DNA from: Eutreptiella sp. 'Long Island Sound 2002'
Taxonomy: Eukaryota; Euglenozoa; Euglenophyceae; Eutreptiales; Eutreptiaceae
NCBI GenBank assembly: GCA_964036045.1
Contig: OZ038395.1
Coordinates: 6,215,753 to 6,279,752 of the forward strand
Direction: 5' to 3'
DNA length: 64,000 nt
The notes beneath the pieces were generated by a model. The model did not search any database, was not told where the DNA came from, and saw nothing but the letters and a program-made list of their open reading frames with translations. Shown piece by piece: positions 35,418 through 46,741 of this stretch; position 1 is the stretch's first letter, and every line of letters begins with the position of its first letter. The position numbers were made by a program, and so were the translations under genes.

Positions 35418-36066
35418 ATGTGGTGTGCTGTTCTGTACCTCCCAACTGTGGAATTGGAGGACCTGAAGGCTTTGCAGCCAAAAGGCATATCTCGCTTCAG
35501 GTGGATGTTTCTGAGCATGGAATGGCTGCGGCATGTCATGTTAAGGCCATGTGCTGAGCCAGCGACGCTGTGCCATGTGCGCGCTCCGCACAGCCCTTGC
35601 GCAGTGCCGTGCTGGACCCTTCGCACAGCGGTGGTGATGCTTGTTCTGGTGTTGGCTCTCGTAACACGCAACGACGCTCCCGCGCCCTCGGTGCTCACGA
35701 TGGGCGTCAAGTCACTGCCGATCGCTGTGAATGCCGCGACACGACCGGCCGCAGGCGCACATCACAAATCGTTCAGTCCTCAAACACAAAGCCCCAGGGC
35801 CACGGCGGTGGTACCAGACCAGTCACTTGGCACTGGTCCTTCGGCCGTCAAAGCAACGGCCACGCGGTGTTGGGGGCCGTGGGGGATACCGTGCGCCGCT
35901 GCATGGCCCATGGAGCGGTGATTCGTGATGATGGGGCTGCTGTTCATATGGGCGTGCCAGCGTAGGCCTGGGCAGCGATGGAGGATGTTGAGGACCACGG
36001 GCACAGGGAAGGGGGACGAGTTGCAGGCCTTGGCAGCACAAGGCCCTGCATCACCGGACGCTTCAG
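35418..36066 (+). CDS. Exon F: two-membrane-segment N-terminus with one in-frame TGA
   Basis: From ATG 35418 the frame runs 216 codons plus one base to a GTGTGC donor at 36067. That is phase 1, as in the other family first exons. The first hydrophobic segment is VVMLVLVLALV, then a loop of about 85 residues rich in Pro, Ala and Thr, a second segment FVMMGLLFIWA and a tail ending SPDASG. A single TGA (35919-35921) lies just before the second segment. With only this interruption it could be a recent nonsense allele, a read-through codon or a sequence error. The downstream partner is unknown; the next phase-1 acceptor exon seen is the mTERF-type exon at 41123. Confidence 0.5.
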
Positions 36067-36529
36067 GTGTGCTTTGTGCCTGTGGGAAGGCCCCCTTGGT
36101 ATCTTGATAGGGCTGTTCCCGCACACGTACGCCGCTGTATGAATAGAAACGGAGGGGGCGGTGCATTTTGTGGACATGCATGACACACCACGAGTTTGGG
36201 GGTCCTTACGCTCACAGTCCCCGAAGGATGGAGGACGTCTGGACCGCGCTTCGTGCAGTAAGTGCCAGAGCCGTCAGAGACAGCAAACAATGCCAGTGCC
36301 CGTGCCTTCGGACGGAGAAGGGGACCAAGTGCCATTTTCCTCTGGCATCGTGATGTACTTCATTGAAATTGGTGCTTCTTTATGCATTTCCTTGCACCGC
36401 GTGTTGCTTCGCATGTGTACGGTAGGGATGGTACAAGAAATGTGTTTTTAACTTGGTGGGGGGAGGGGAGGGGGGGGCGCTTTGGAGGGCATAGAATGGA
36501 CGATTTACGACTTACAAAATGGGCTGACA

Positions 36530-36730
36530 GCTTGCATTGCAAGAGTTCCACTGCGCCCAGGCAGTGTGGCACTGCATTGTAGGAATAGCACTGCCCACTG
36601 CCCCCAGGTAGTGAGGCAGTGCATTGCAGAAGTTGCACCGCCCACTGCCCCAAGGCGGTGAAGCCGTGCATTCCGGGAGTTCCACTGCCCACTGCGCCCA
36701 GGCAGTGTGGCAGTACATAGCAGGAATTCC
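36530..36730. repeat. 47-bp tandem array with internal dyads
   Basis: About four units spaced about 47 bp, each with a GCATTGCAGGAGTTCCACTG-like core and a CACTGCC ... GGCAGTG inverted pair. Each unit could fold as a hairpin. No coding potential expected. Confidence 0.65.
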
Positions 36731-37005
36731 GATGCCTGAACGCTATGAACTCCGGCGCGCCGCAGGCACCGAATTTACTTTCGGGGCCCCAAAGGTGTCA
36801 AAAAAGCCAAGTTTCCCCAGAAACCCAAGTTTGGCTCCACTGTCCCTCTTTGTCACAGTGTGCAGTATATTTTGCGGGCAGGGCCGCGCACTCCCGCCTG
36901 TCATGTGGTTGTCCACTTTGCATAGTGCCTGTTTGAGGGGAGGCACGATCAGAGGAAACAGCCAAATATATTTGGTGGGTCAAGAATGGTTGGACAAATC
37001 ACCTC

Positions 37006-40000
37006 GAAGAGGTTTCTTAGATCAAGAGCAGGTGCGGGCGCCTTATGCCCCCCTCTTTTGGGGTCGTTCGCGTAGCATAACACAAGGTATAGTATCAGAT
37101 GCCCAACCCCTTGTAAAATCATCATTTTTGGACAGAACCTGATCCCCCAATGAAAATTTTGATTTTGCCCCCCCCCCCCCTTCCCCGTAGCTGGGTACCC
37201 CTTTTTTTTTGGTGTTTGTGTGTGGGGGGGGGGGGAGGGGGGGTTGTTTTTTTAATCACTTGTAGAATCATGATTTTGTCCAATGAACGCATCCCTCACT
37301 CAGTTTTTGGTCAGAACCCCCCTAGACCCCCCCGCTGGTAACCCACTTTTTTCATGGGGTGGTGGGGTGGGGGGGTCAGAATGTCAAAAAAAATGACTCT
37401 TTCATCTTTTGGGTCGAAAATCATGAATCTTTTGGGGTTTTTTCGATTTTCTTTGAGCCAAAAAGAGTGTTTCTGGCCACCAAATCCAGAGGGTTTGTGT
37501 GGAGCTGGGTGGGATGAGCGCCAATGCAGTTTATGCAGTTTTCAGCCATTTTTGCTGTGTTGGCGGTTTTGGTGACCTTAGTGACACTATGGTACCCACT
37601 TTGAGGGGTGCAACTGGGGATGTTGTGACAGTATACAGGGTACAAAAGCACGTGTTTTGCAGCCTCTAGCCTTGCTTTGGGCCTGTCATGGCCCATGTGA
37701 AAGACGTAAAATGACCGTTTCCACTAATCGGGACCTACATGTGTTGGATGAAACATGCACTTTTCCTAGCAACCCTTGACGGTCCTTAGGGACATGTGGG
37801 TTGTTGTGGGGTGATCATTTGGTCACAATGGGATTATATACAAAGCCATGGGGAGCCATGTAGCACCACCTAGGCCCTTTTATTGGGGGTTATTGGCCGT
37901 CAAGAGCGCTGTTTTGGGGTTGTTTGCACTTTCGTGGGCAAAAGTTAGTTGGTATGTAGCCACCATGGAGCGTTGATTCAGACGCCGGTCCCATTCCACT
38001 TTTTTCTTATGTATGGACCCTCTCACCAATCAGGGGGGCTCGTCGGTGCTATCTCCAAGTTTTCCACATTGGCCCCCTTATAGGACCCCACAGGTGAGGA
38101 ATTGGGCATTTTCAAGCCGGCATGGGTTGGCTGAAAAATGGTGATTCCCTAGGCGACATGGGACAACCTCCAAGGGTCATGCGACTGTTGTTAGGTGGTC
38201 ATTTGGTGACACCGGGGGTATATAGAGACCCATCAGGAGCCACACAGCACCATCTAGTCTATTGGTTTTTGTTGGCTTTTACAAACCCTGATTGGGGTGG
38301 GATGATGGATGATGAGGATAGAGGATCCCTAAATTGGAGATGCTCATTTTGAAGCAATCCCAAACTGCTTACACCAATATTTCTATAAAAATATAGAATG
38401 GCCTACTTTGACGACGACAGGCTGGTGTGAAAGTAAGTTTTGGATTGAGAAGCGACAATTGTGACCCTAATTGGGTGGGATGATGGATGATGATGATGAT
38501 GGAGGATCCCCAAATTGGAGATGTTGAATTTGACGCAATTCCAAACACTGCTTACACCAATATGTCTACAATAGTTCGAATGTATTTAATATGATGTTGG
38601 TTTGGTGTGAAAGTAGGTTTTAAAGTGAGAGTCTACAATCGTGACCGTGATTGAGGAGGGATAATGGAGGAGGAGAATTGAAGATCCCCAAACACCTCAT
38701 AGAGGTTGTTAGATCAAAGCCAAGCAGGCCCGCATATATGGGAAAACACCACATACCCCATTTTGGAGCCTATTCGCGTACCCCATCCTGAAGGGTTGAA
38801 GGTTGAATTGTTGGTTTAACCCCTTGTGAAATCATCATTTTGTCCAATAAATGCATCCTGGAATGAGTTTTTGTTTGGGACCCCCCCAGACCCCACACCT
38901 CCGCTTGAAACCTAGTTTTTTGAGGGATGGGGTTGGGTCAAAAAAATGTCCAAAAAATCCCCCCCCCCTTTTGGGGGGTCGAAAATCACGAATCTGTTGG
39001 TTTTTTTTGGATTTTGAGCCGAACAAGTGTCTTTGGGTTTACCTGGAGCGGGGTGGGAGTGCTAATGCAGCTTGCACAATTCTCAGTCTTTTTTGCTTTG
39101 CTGGCGGTTTTGGCAGCCTTAGTAACCCCGTGGTACCCACTAAGGGGTGCAACCAGGGACCTGCTATGTGTACTCTCGATGGACACTTGGTGGAACTTCA
39201 GTCACGAGTTTAAAAAAAACCAGGGATGTTGTGAGAGTATATGCCTATTAGGATACAAGAGGACGTTTTTTTGCCTCTAGCCTTGCCTACAGATGGTCAT
39301 GGCCCGTGTGAAAAATGCGAAATGACTGTTTCCACTGAAAATGACCTGGACATGCACTTTTTTTGGCAATCCAAAATTTACTTTTTGCGGCGACCCTTGA
39401 TTGTCCCCAGGGAACATTGGGCTGTTGTTGGGTGGTCATTTGGTAATTATGGGAGTATGTTTAAAGCCATGGGGAGCCATGTAGAACTAACTAGGCCCTC
39501 TTAGTGGGGCTTATTGGCCCTCAAGAGCGTTTTGGGGTGATTTGCACTTTCGTGGGAAAAAGTAGATTGTCCAATAGCCGCCACTGTGCGTTGATTCACA
39601 CCCTGGTCCCATTCCACTTTTTTCTTGTTTATGGACCCTCCAACCAATGGCCGGGTCCGTTGGGTGGTATGTCCAAGTTTTTCAGATCGGCCCCCCATAG
39701 GGCCCCACGGGTGAGGACTTGGCCGTTTTCAAGCCGGCATGGGTTGGCTGAAAAAAGGCGATTCCTTGGCGGCCTGCGACGGCACCCAAGAACGCTTGAG
39801 CTATTGTTGGGACATCATTTATTGACAACGGGCTTGCGTATGAACACAAGTTTAACCCCTTTCAAGCAAAGTTTAGAACCCCCGCGCCTCTTCCCTTAGT
39901 CACATTTTTCGTTTGCGCGGTGGACCGGCCGAAGGCAATAAAAACCAAGATGCTGAATCCCAAAATTTACTTGCATCAAGAAATCTACAATGGACCTTAT

Positions 40001-40290
40001 CTAACATCTGTTTGGTGTGAAAGTAAGTTTTGCATTGAGAGGCGACAATTGTGACCCTGATTCGGGTGAGATGGTGGACGATGATGATGATGGAGGATCC
40101 CCATTGGAGATGCTGATTTTGAAGCAATTCCAAAACCTGCTTACACCAATATATCTGTTGTAGTCTAGAATGGACCCAATTTTACGTCGGTTTGGTGTGA
40201 AACTAAGTTTTGCATTGAGACTCTCAAATTGTGACCTTGATTGGGATGGGGTGGTGGATGATGATGATGGAGGATCCCCAAGCTCACTCG
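37006..40290 (+). repeat. Composite repeat block: dispersed repeat and 178-bp satellite, duplicated
   Basis: A dispersed repeat (CACCTCGAAGAGG start, TTGTAAAATCATCAT segment) leads into about 1 kb of sequence at about 37253-38130. This recurs at about 38817-39750, an offset of about 1564 bp. Satellite-like monomers of about 178 bp follow each (38290-38690 and 39990-40290). They are marked by TTGGTGTGAAAGTAAGTTTT and a GATGATGATGGAGGATCCCC segment. No gene seen. Confidence 0.75.
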
Positions 40291-40299
40291 TCCACTTTT

Positions 40300-41122
40300 T
40301 TTAGATGCGCATGGCTCGGGGCATTTTCTCTATGAGATGGACTTTCAGCAGGCAATCGGATTGCTGTTGTTTAGGCTATTTCGTGGCACCCGGAAATTTC
40401 TATTTAAAACCACGCACATGATGACTTTTCTCAGTGCCCTCGTTGTGCCGATTATCAAACTGCCAATTTTCACTTGTTCTGAAGTTTGGATCCCAGGTCT
40501 CCTCAAGGGATATTTTGGTTCAGGTTTAGGGGTCTCGTTCTTCGTAAATCGCAATGGGGTGGGGTGCTCTTATATCCCTTGATTCCTACTGTACTGTAGG
40601 GTTTTATGCGCACACACTGGGGGCGCAGAATGCAAACATTGCTGCAGTGCGAATGGAGCCATAGAGAGGTGATGCACGTCATCGAACGCTATTCGGTTGC
40701 TTGCATATCCCTGGGCGTTACACCTAGACACACACAGGCACACACACACACACACATACACACACATGGGGCATGTGCGTGGGCACGGAGAGAGAGATCG
40801 GGATGCATCAGCTGTAACTAGTCTTGATGTTGTGCTGAGAGAGGGGAAAGGCTGCTAGGAGCGGAGCCTTAGCACATTGCTGCAGTTTGGACAGAGCTGT
40901 AGAAATGGTGTATGATAGCGAATGCTATGGTTGCATTTAATGATTGGGTGGCACACACACACTCACACAGACACACACCTCTTTGCCTGTTCCTGCATTC
41001 ACATTGGCGTTTCATCTTCTTGTGTATGTTCCACATGAGGCTTTGTGAGCCTAAGGCTTAGGGCCCCCACAGTCGTTGGCTCTCTGCGGTGCATGCAATC
41101 CCAAATTGCCTCCAAACTGTAG
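40300..41122. other. Spacer before the mTERF exon, with CA microsatellites
   Basis: CA-repeat tracts at about 40727-40768 and 40952-40980. Short open frame 40337-40582 without domain. The end is a moderate acceptor (CAAACTGTAG) leading into the mTERF exon. Confidence 0.45.
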
Positions 41123-43806
41123 GTATGGGCATTGAGGAGGCCGTGGAGTACTATGTTGGTGCCAACCTTCAGGCCCTTATCGAGAAATATCCCTCAATGC
41201 AGGACTGCTCCGTGGAGAATGTGAAAGCGATTGCCGAGTACCTGCAAGAGCTTGGGGCTGATATGCGGGCCATCGTACAAATGTGTCCAGGCATATTGCA
41301 TTCTGACATCCATGAAATGCAAGCGGTTGTTGGATTCTTGCAGGAGTTGAGGGTTGACTTGTCAAAAGTAATAAATGCGGTGCCCTCCCTGTTGTGTTTG
41401 AGGTGAGAGCAGGTTAAGGATGATACGATTTATTTGCAAGAATTTGGTCTGGACATACGTGCAGTGGTAGATGAGCAGCCGCAGGTGGTTGGGGTTGGCA
41501 GGGAGCACATGCAGCGGTGCGTTGCATATCTTGATGAGCTGGGCGTGGATGTCCGCAAGGTAGTGAATTGCCATCCGGCGGTATTTTTGTATTCTGTAGA
41601 GACCCTGCAGTGGACGGTTGGGTATCTGCAGAACCTTGGTGTGGACACACAACAGGTTGTGCAACAGCAGCCACAAGTTCTTGGTTTGCAGAACCTGAAG
41701 GAAAAAGTGAGGTACCTGCAGGATTGGCGAGTGGATGTGGTTTCGGTGGTGAATCAGCACCCAGCAGTGCTGGGGTACAGTATGGAGAACGTGGAAGCTG
41801 TTGTTAGCCTTCTGAATAAGCCAGGTGTGGATATCGCAAGAGTAATAGGGCTTGATCCGGAGCTTTTGGGATGTGATGCCATGTCTCTGTTTGACAACAT
41901 CTTCTACGGTGTGTTATCTGAACTGCGCATAGACATGGGAACAGTGGTGAACTCTGTGCCGCAGGTACTCCGCATGGCGGCGGAGGACTCTTCCTCGGTC
42001 ATCACCCATTTGCGGGAGCTGTGTGTACAATGTCGCACCGTCGTGCAGAGGTATCCAGAAGTGCTGCTGCTTCCTGTGGAGGATATGAGCGCGACCGTTG
42101 CATATTTGCAGGGTTTGGGAGTTGATACCCGAAGAGTTGTGAACATGTTGCCAGAAGTGTTTGGTTTTAATATTTCACAATTGCAGAGCACAGAGGCATA
42201 TTTACGGGGGCTGGGTGTAGATGTGGCCATTGTGGTAACCGGACACCCGGCTGTGTTGTCGTGTGACAGAGAGAGCATGGACCGGACAATTGCATATCTG
42301 CAGTCCCTGGATCTGCAGGTGCCCGAAGTGGTGAACCGACATCCGGCCATGTTTTCGTATAGCGTGAAGACCATGAAGAGTACAGTCGTATATCTTGAGG
42401 AGCTGGGTGTGGATGTGGGCAAAGTAGTGAATCGGCATCCATCGGTGTTTGGGTATAGTATGGAGAACATGAAGGGGACGGTGGCATATCTTGAGGAGCT
42501 GGGTGTGGATGTGGGCAAAGCAGTGAATGGGCGCCCATCGGTGTTTGGGCTTCGTATGGAGAACATGAAGGGGACGGTGGCATATCTTGAGGAGCTGGGT
42601 GTGGATGTGGGCAAAGTAGTGAATCGGCTTCCATCGGTGTTTGGGCTTAGTATGGAGAACATGAAGGGGACGGTGGCATATCTTGAGGAGCTGGGTGTGG
42701 ATGTGGGCAAAGTAGTGAATCGGCTTCCATCGGTGTTTGGGTATAGTATGGAGAACATGAAGGGGACGGTGGCATATCTTGAGGAGCTGGGTGTGGATGT
42801 GGGCAAAGTAGTGAATCGCCATCAATCGGTGTTTGGGTATAGTATGGAGAACATGAAGGGGACGGTGGCATATCTTGAGGAGCTGGGTGTGGATGTGGGC
42901 AAAGTAGTGAATCGGCATCCATCGGTGTTTGGGTATAGTATGGAGCACATGAAGGGGACGGTGGCATATCTTGAGGAGCTGGGTGTGGATGTGGGTAAAG
43001 TAGTGAATCGGCTTCCATCGGTGTTTGGGCTTAGTATGGAGAACATGAAGGGGACGGTGGCATATCTTGAGGAGCTGGGTGTGGATGTGGGCAAAGTAGT
43101 GAATCGGCTTCCATCGGTGTTTGGGCTTCGTATGGAGAACATGAAGGGGACGGTGGCATATCTTGAGGAGCTGGGTGTGGATGTGGGCAAAGTAGTGAAT
43201 CGGCTTCTATCGGTGTTTGGGTATAGTATGGAGAACATGAAGGGGACGGTGGCATATCTTGAGGAGCTGGGTGTGGATGTGGGCAAAGTAGTGAATCGGC
43301 ATCCATCGGTGTTTGAGCTTCGTATGGAGAACATGAAGGGGACGGTGGCATATCTTGAGGAGCTTGGTGTGGATGTGGGCAAAGTAGTGAATCGGCATCC
43401 ATCGGTGTTTGGGCTTCGTATGGAGAACATGAAGGGGACGGTGGCATATCTTGAGGAGCTGAATGTGGATTTGGTTAAAGTAGTGAATCGGCTTCCATCG
43501 GTGTTTGGGTTGAGTATTGAAAACAATATTGCCCCAAAGGTGGAGTTTCTGACGCAGGGAATGGGGCGATCCGTCTCGGAGATTGATATTTCCCCGGCCT
43601 TCTTAAGCTACAGTTTAAATAAGCGCAGTAAGCCGCGATACATGTATCTACAACACCTGGGCCACAACACAGGCCGTAGTCTTGGCTATTTGATGACATC
43701 AGCGGATCACAATTTTGCCAGAGTTGTTGCAGGGACAAGCCTTGAGAAATATACAACTTGGTGCAAAGAGTATGGCATTCTTTCAGAGACAGATACGTCA
43801 GATTAA
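41123..43806 (+). CDS. mTERF-type helical repeat protein exon, about 26 motifs, one in-frame TGA
   Basis: Mitochondrial transcription termination factor (mTERF) repeat protein. Members bind nucleic acid in mitochondria or plastids and act in transcription, RNA processing or ribosome assembly. The exon enters in phase 1 after CAAACTGTAG (a start at ATG 41125 is also possible) and ends with TAA. About 26 consecutive 32-residue motifs can be read, each with a YL-x-ELGVDV helix and a VVN-x-xPxVF turn. The C-terminal SYSLNKRSKPRYMYLQHLG segment is the usual mTERF ending. Known mTERF proteins mostly have around ten motifs or fewer. A single TGA (41404-41406) falls at a variable first position of motif 4, where homology continues on both sides. 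No organelle-targeting peptide is visible in this exon; an upstream exon, possibly F, may supply the N-terminus. Confidence 0.8.
42373..43523 (+). repeat. 96-bp tandem array inside the mTERF exon
   Basis: Eleven nearly identical 96-bp units plus one variant at each edge. Most of each unit is invariant. Changes cluster at the codons for the HP/LP/RP turn (CAT or CTT) and the last two residues (YS, LR or LS). The earlier motifs of the protein are far more diverged, so this block has been homogenised by recent amplification or unequal exchange. Confidence 0.9.
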
Positions 43807-46042
43807 GATTTGCGCTTTGATGAGGGTGGTTCCGCCTCTCCAATTGCAGCTGCAGGCAAACTGGATTTTGCATCTGAATGATGTGCAGTGGCACAGTGAT
43901 GGGCCGGCGTATCAGGACACGGGATGCATTGTAAGGGGAGGGGACGAGAGTGATGTGTTAGTAGAGGTGAGGAAAAGGAGGTTGTCGCGGTTCGAAGCCG
44001 TTACTGACGGTTACAAATGCCTTTGGTGCGAGGCGTTCGGGGAATGGGAGAGAGCGGCCGGGGCATTGGCTCGGGCCATGGAAAGTGGAGTGAGGGTACC
44101 CCCCTGACTTCCAATGCAACCCGGCTTACGTTCGGGATGGTGTTGATAAGTCATGGGGTACTGTGAGGAATGACATGCGAGGCGACACAACGCCACTGCC
44201 AATGCCGGAAAGTCCTGCCACACTGACGTTGGGCTGTAGGATGTGTTGCCTTTCTCCGATCACTGCAATCACATGTGATGTGCTGCATCGCTTTCGGCAA
44301 TCAGCCGATAAACCACTTTTCGAGGCTTCAGTGATTTATTCTTCCTCCTCATCGTCGTCCCGCTCCGTGTTGCCCAGGGCTGTGTGTATCATTTGTCCAT
44401 CGTAACATGTCGAGCGACGAAATCGAAACAGAGGTCTCTGGACACTGCAGTACGTGGCTGCGGATGGCGGCGAGAGGGCAGGATTCGTGGGAGTGATACC
44501 ACTGTTTGCCTCTTTGTCTGGTGATGGCGCACAACATCTTGTCCTTCAAGAGGGAGCTTGGCCTTGTCCCTTGGCGACATGTGCCCACGGCGCCCGAGTC
44601 GGCTGATCAAACGCTTGTGGCCTCACCGCATTCCCCGTTGCATTGCCGCACGCCAAGGACCCCTTCCGCATTCTTGTCCCTAGGGTTGTGGAGGGCTGTT
44701 GAGTGTGGGCCACACCCTCTATTGCCCTTGGGGCACTGGGGATTTGGTTCCTTTTGATTTGGCTGATTGATGGAAGTGGCCCAACAACACCCCATTTCCT
44801 CGGCATGTGTTTGATTTCGTTGGGCAGGCAGGCGCAGGAGCTGTGAATCAGTGAGGCCGACGATTGCTGCAGTGCGGGTGGAGCTACCGAGGGATGGTGT
44901 GTACTGTGATATTCCACAGTCTCTTGGGCGTCACACAAGCATAGGCTCAGCCGAAGAGACATTTGTTGGGATGCGCATTTTTGGGCCCTGTTTCACCTGG
45001 CGGGCTGAGTCAAGACACGCTCCGATGCCTGGCAAACCTGCCGCATTACCCTTGTGTTTTGCAGTGTGGAGCCTTAGCGTGAAGAATGTCGAATGTGGTG
45101 GCTTGCAAAAGGGAGCCTTAGAGGACCCCTCGCCCCCCTTTGGCCCTGTGTTACGTTGTCCCACAGCAGATGTGGTTGGGCGCACCGTGCAGATTCCACG
45201 GTTGAGAATGGGGGGATATGCATTGCAATCACACCCACAAAACTGATTTCCCCTGCCCTTTCCCATGCTGCACCCCCCATCGCCCCGTCCAAGCGGCATC
45301 AATACCTCAACCAACGCAGACGTCCCCAGTCGTTGCCCTGTGTTGAACCCAAACCAAGAGCAGGAGCGATACAGTCCCTCGAGCTATTAGGGTGTAGACA
45401 ACGTGGTGGCGAACGCGCTGCACATGGGACATGGAATGCTGACAGCTGAGGGCCCCCTCTCAGAGGACTCACAACTATGCGCCCTCGTAGGGGACGCATC
45501 TGCAAAGTTTGAGACGCGCATGAGCAAACCAACAAACACCTGTTGCTAAACACATCATTCACTGCCATAATGCAAATTGGTTACAGATCAGTGGGGCCGG
45601 GCGGAGACTTCCATGAAGGCCAGCATTGTGCCCCGACGAATACCGTTGCATTGAGAATGCTTGCTTTGCCGTGGGTGGACCGGTACCGCATGCAGCCGCA
45701 CATTTTACCATTCGGTTTTGGTTATAGAAAAGCGGTTGGAGGAAAGAACGCCATTGACTTCGGTGCACCCACATCTTTGACTACAAGCACCGCAGCGTGT
45801 GGCACCCATCCCCCTGGGCTTGCGTGTGACTCCCACTCGCTCTCTCTCTCTCTCTCTCTATCTGTCTGTCTATCCGTCTGTCTGTCTATCTGTCTGTCTG
45901 TCCGTCCGTCTGTCTTTGCATTGTTGTTTTTTTGTTGGTGGGGGGCAGGCACAGCCAAGGTCTGTCATGGTTTTACATACTGGTTTGTGTGGGGTTAAAA
46001 CATACCCAAATTCCCAGCAGAGGTATGTACAACCATTAAGTT
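43807..46042 (+). other. Spacer with a small TGA-interrupted ORF and microsatellite
   Basis: From ATG 44407 a frame runs to 44757 with one TGA (44494). It begins MSSDEIETEVSGH and later reads LVMAHNILSFKRELG; no family is recognised and it may be chance. A 95-codon frame after the mTERF stop (about 43820-44107) has no recognisable domain. Microsatellite TC then TCTG/TCCG at 45836-45915 abuts the duplicated segment. Confidence 0.35.
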
Positions 46043-46318
46043 ACGCCTGCATTGGCCACGGCACCTGTACCCAAGTGCCTGCTGCGTCCCAGCTGTTACA
46101 GAGATGTGTGGGTCGCTCAATTTTTGTTGTTTGTGGCTTGTCGACTCAGACAACCGCTTTGGTGGGATTGAATAACCGTCTCGTTGGCCTAATGTATTTT
46201 TAGTGTCTGACAAACGTACTGACAACAGAGCAACAAAGAAGGACGGCAAGTGTGTAGGCCCCAAGGCTCCTACATGATGCACAGCCCCCCCGCCAGGTTG
46301 GGGGCCGCCAAGTTGCAG

Positions 46319-46741
46319 CGGGTCAAAACTTTGTTGGCCAAGAGCTGCCACTGTGCGTTGATCCACACCGAAGTCCTCGAGAATTTTTTCTTGGATATGA
46401 ACCTCCAACCCAACAATGGGGGTCCCAAGTGCTATCTCAGGGTATTGGCCCCCCATTGGGACCCCAGGGGAAGGCATGATTTGGCTGAAAAATCGCAATT
46501 TTCGGGTTACCTCCAACAACCTTTGGGGACCCTTGGGCTGTTGTTGGGTGATCATTTGGTGACAATAGGAGTCCACCCAAAAAGTGGTCCCCAGGTATGG
46601 GGGGGTGGCAGGGTCAAAATTGAAAGTTTCATTGGGCGATGGTTTTTCCTCCCAAAAATGATGATTTTACAAGGGGTTAGACGTCAAATATCATACATCA
46701 GACGCGAATAACCCGCCAAAACAGGGGGTATATGGCGCTTG
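46319..46741 (-). mobile_element. 423-bp dispersed-repeat fragment present only in duplicate copy 2
   Basis: In copy 1 the flanks are contiguous (after base 276). In copy 2, 423 bp intervene. The right half is the reverse complement of the dispersed repeat (TGATTTTACAAGGGGTTAGACGTC). The left half resembles the 39560-39650 region (CTGCCACTGTGCGTTGAT). No terminal inverted repeat or target-site duplication is evident, so deletion from copy 1 is as possible as insertion into copy 2. Confidence 0.7.

Noticed and set aside
42373-43523. CRISPR-like array
   Set aside because: Units are contiguous 96-bp coding repeats without spacers, in a eukaryotic gene context.
41904-43526. Long minus-strand open frames opposite the mTERF array
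   Set aside because: They are periodic shadows of the 96-bp repeat; the plus strand has the mTERF signature and C-terminus.
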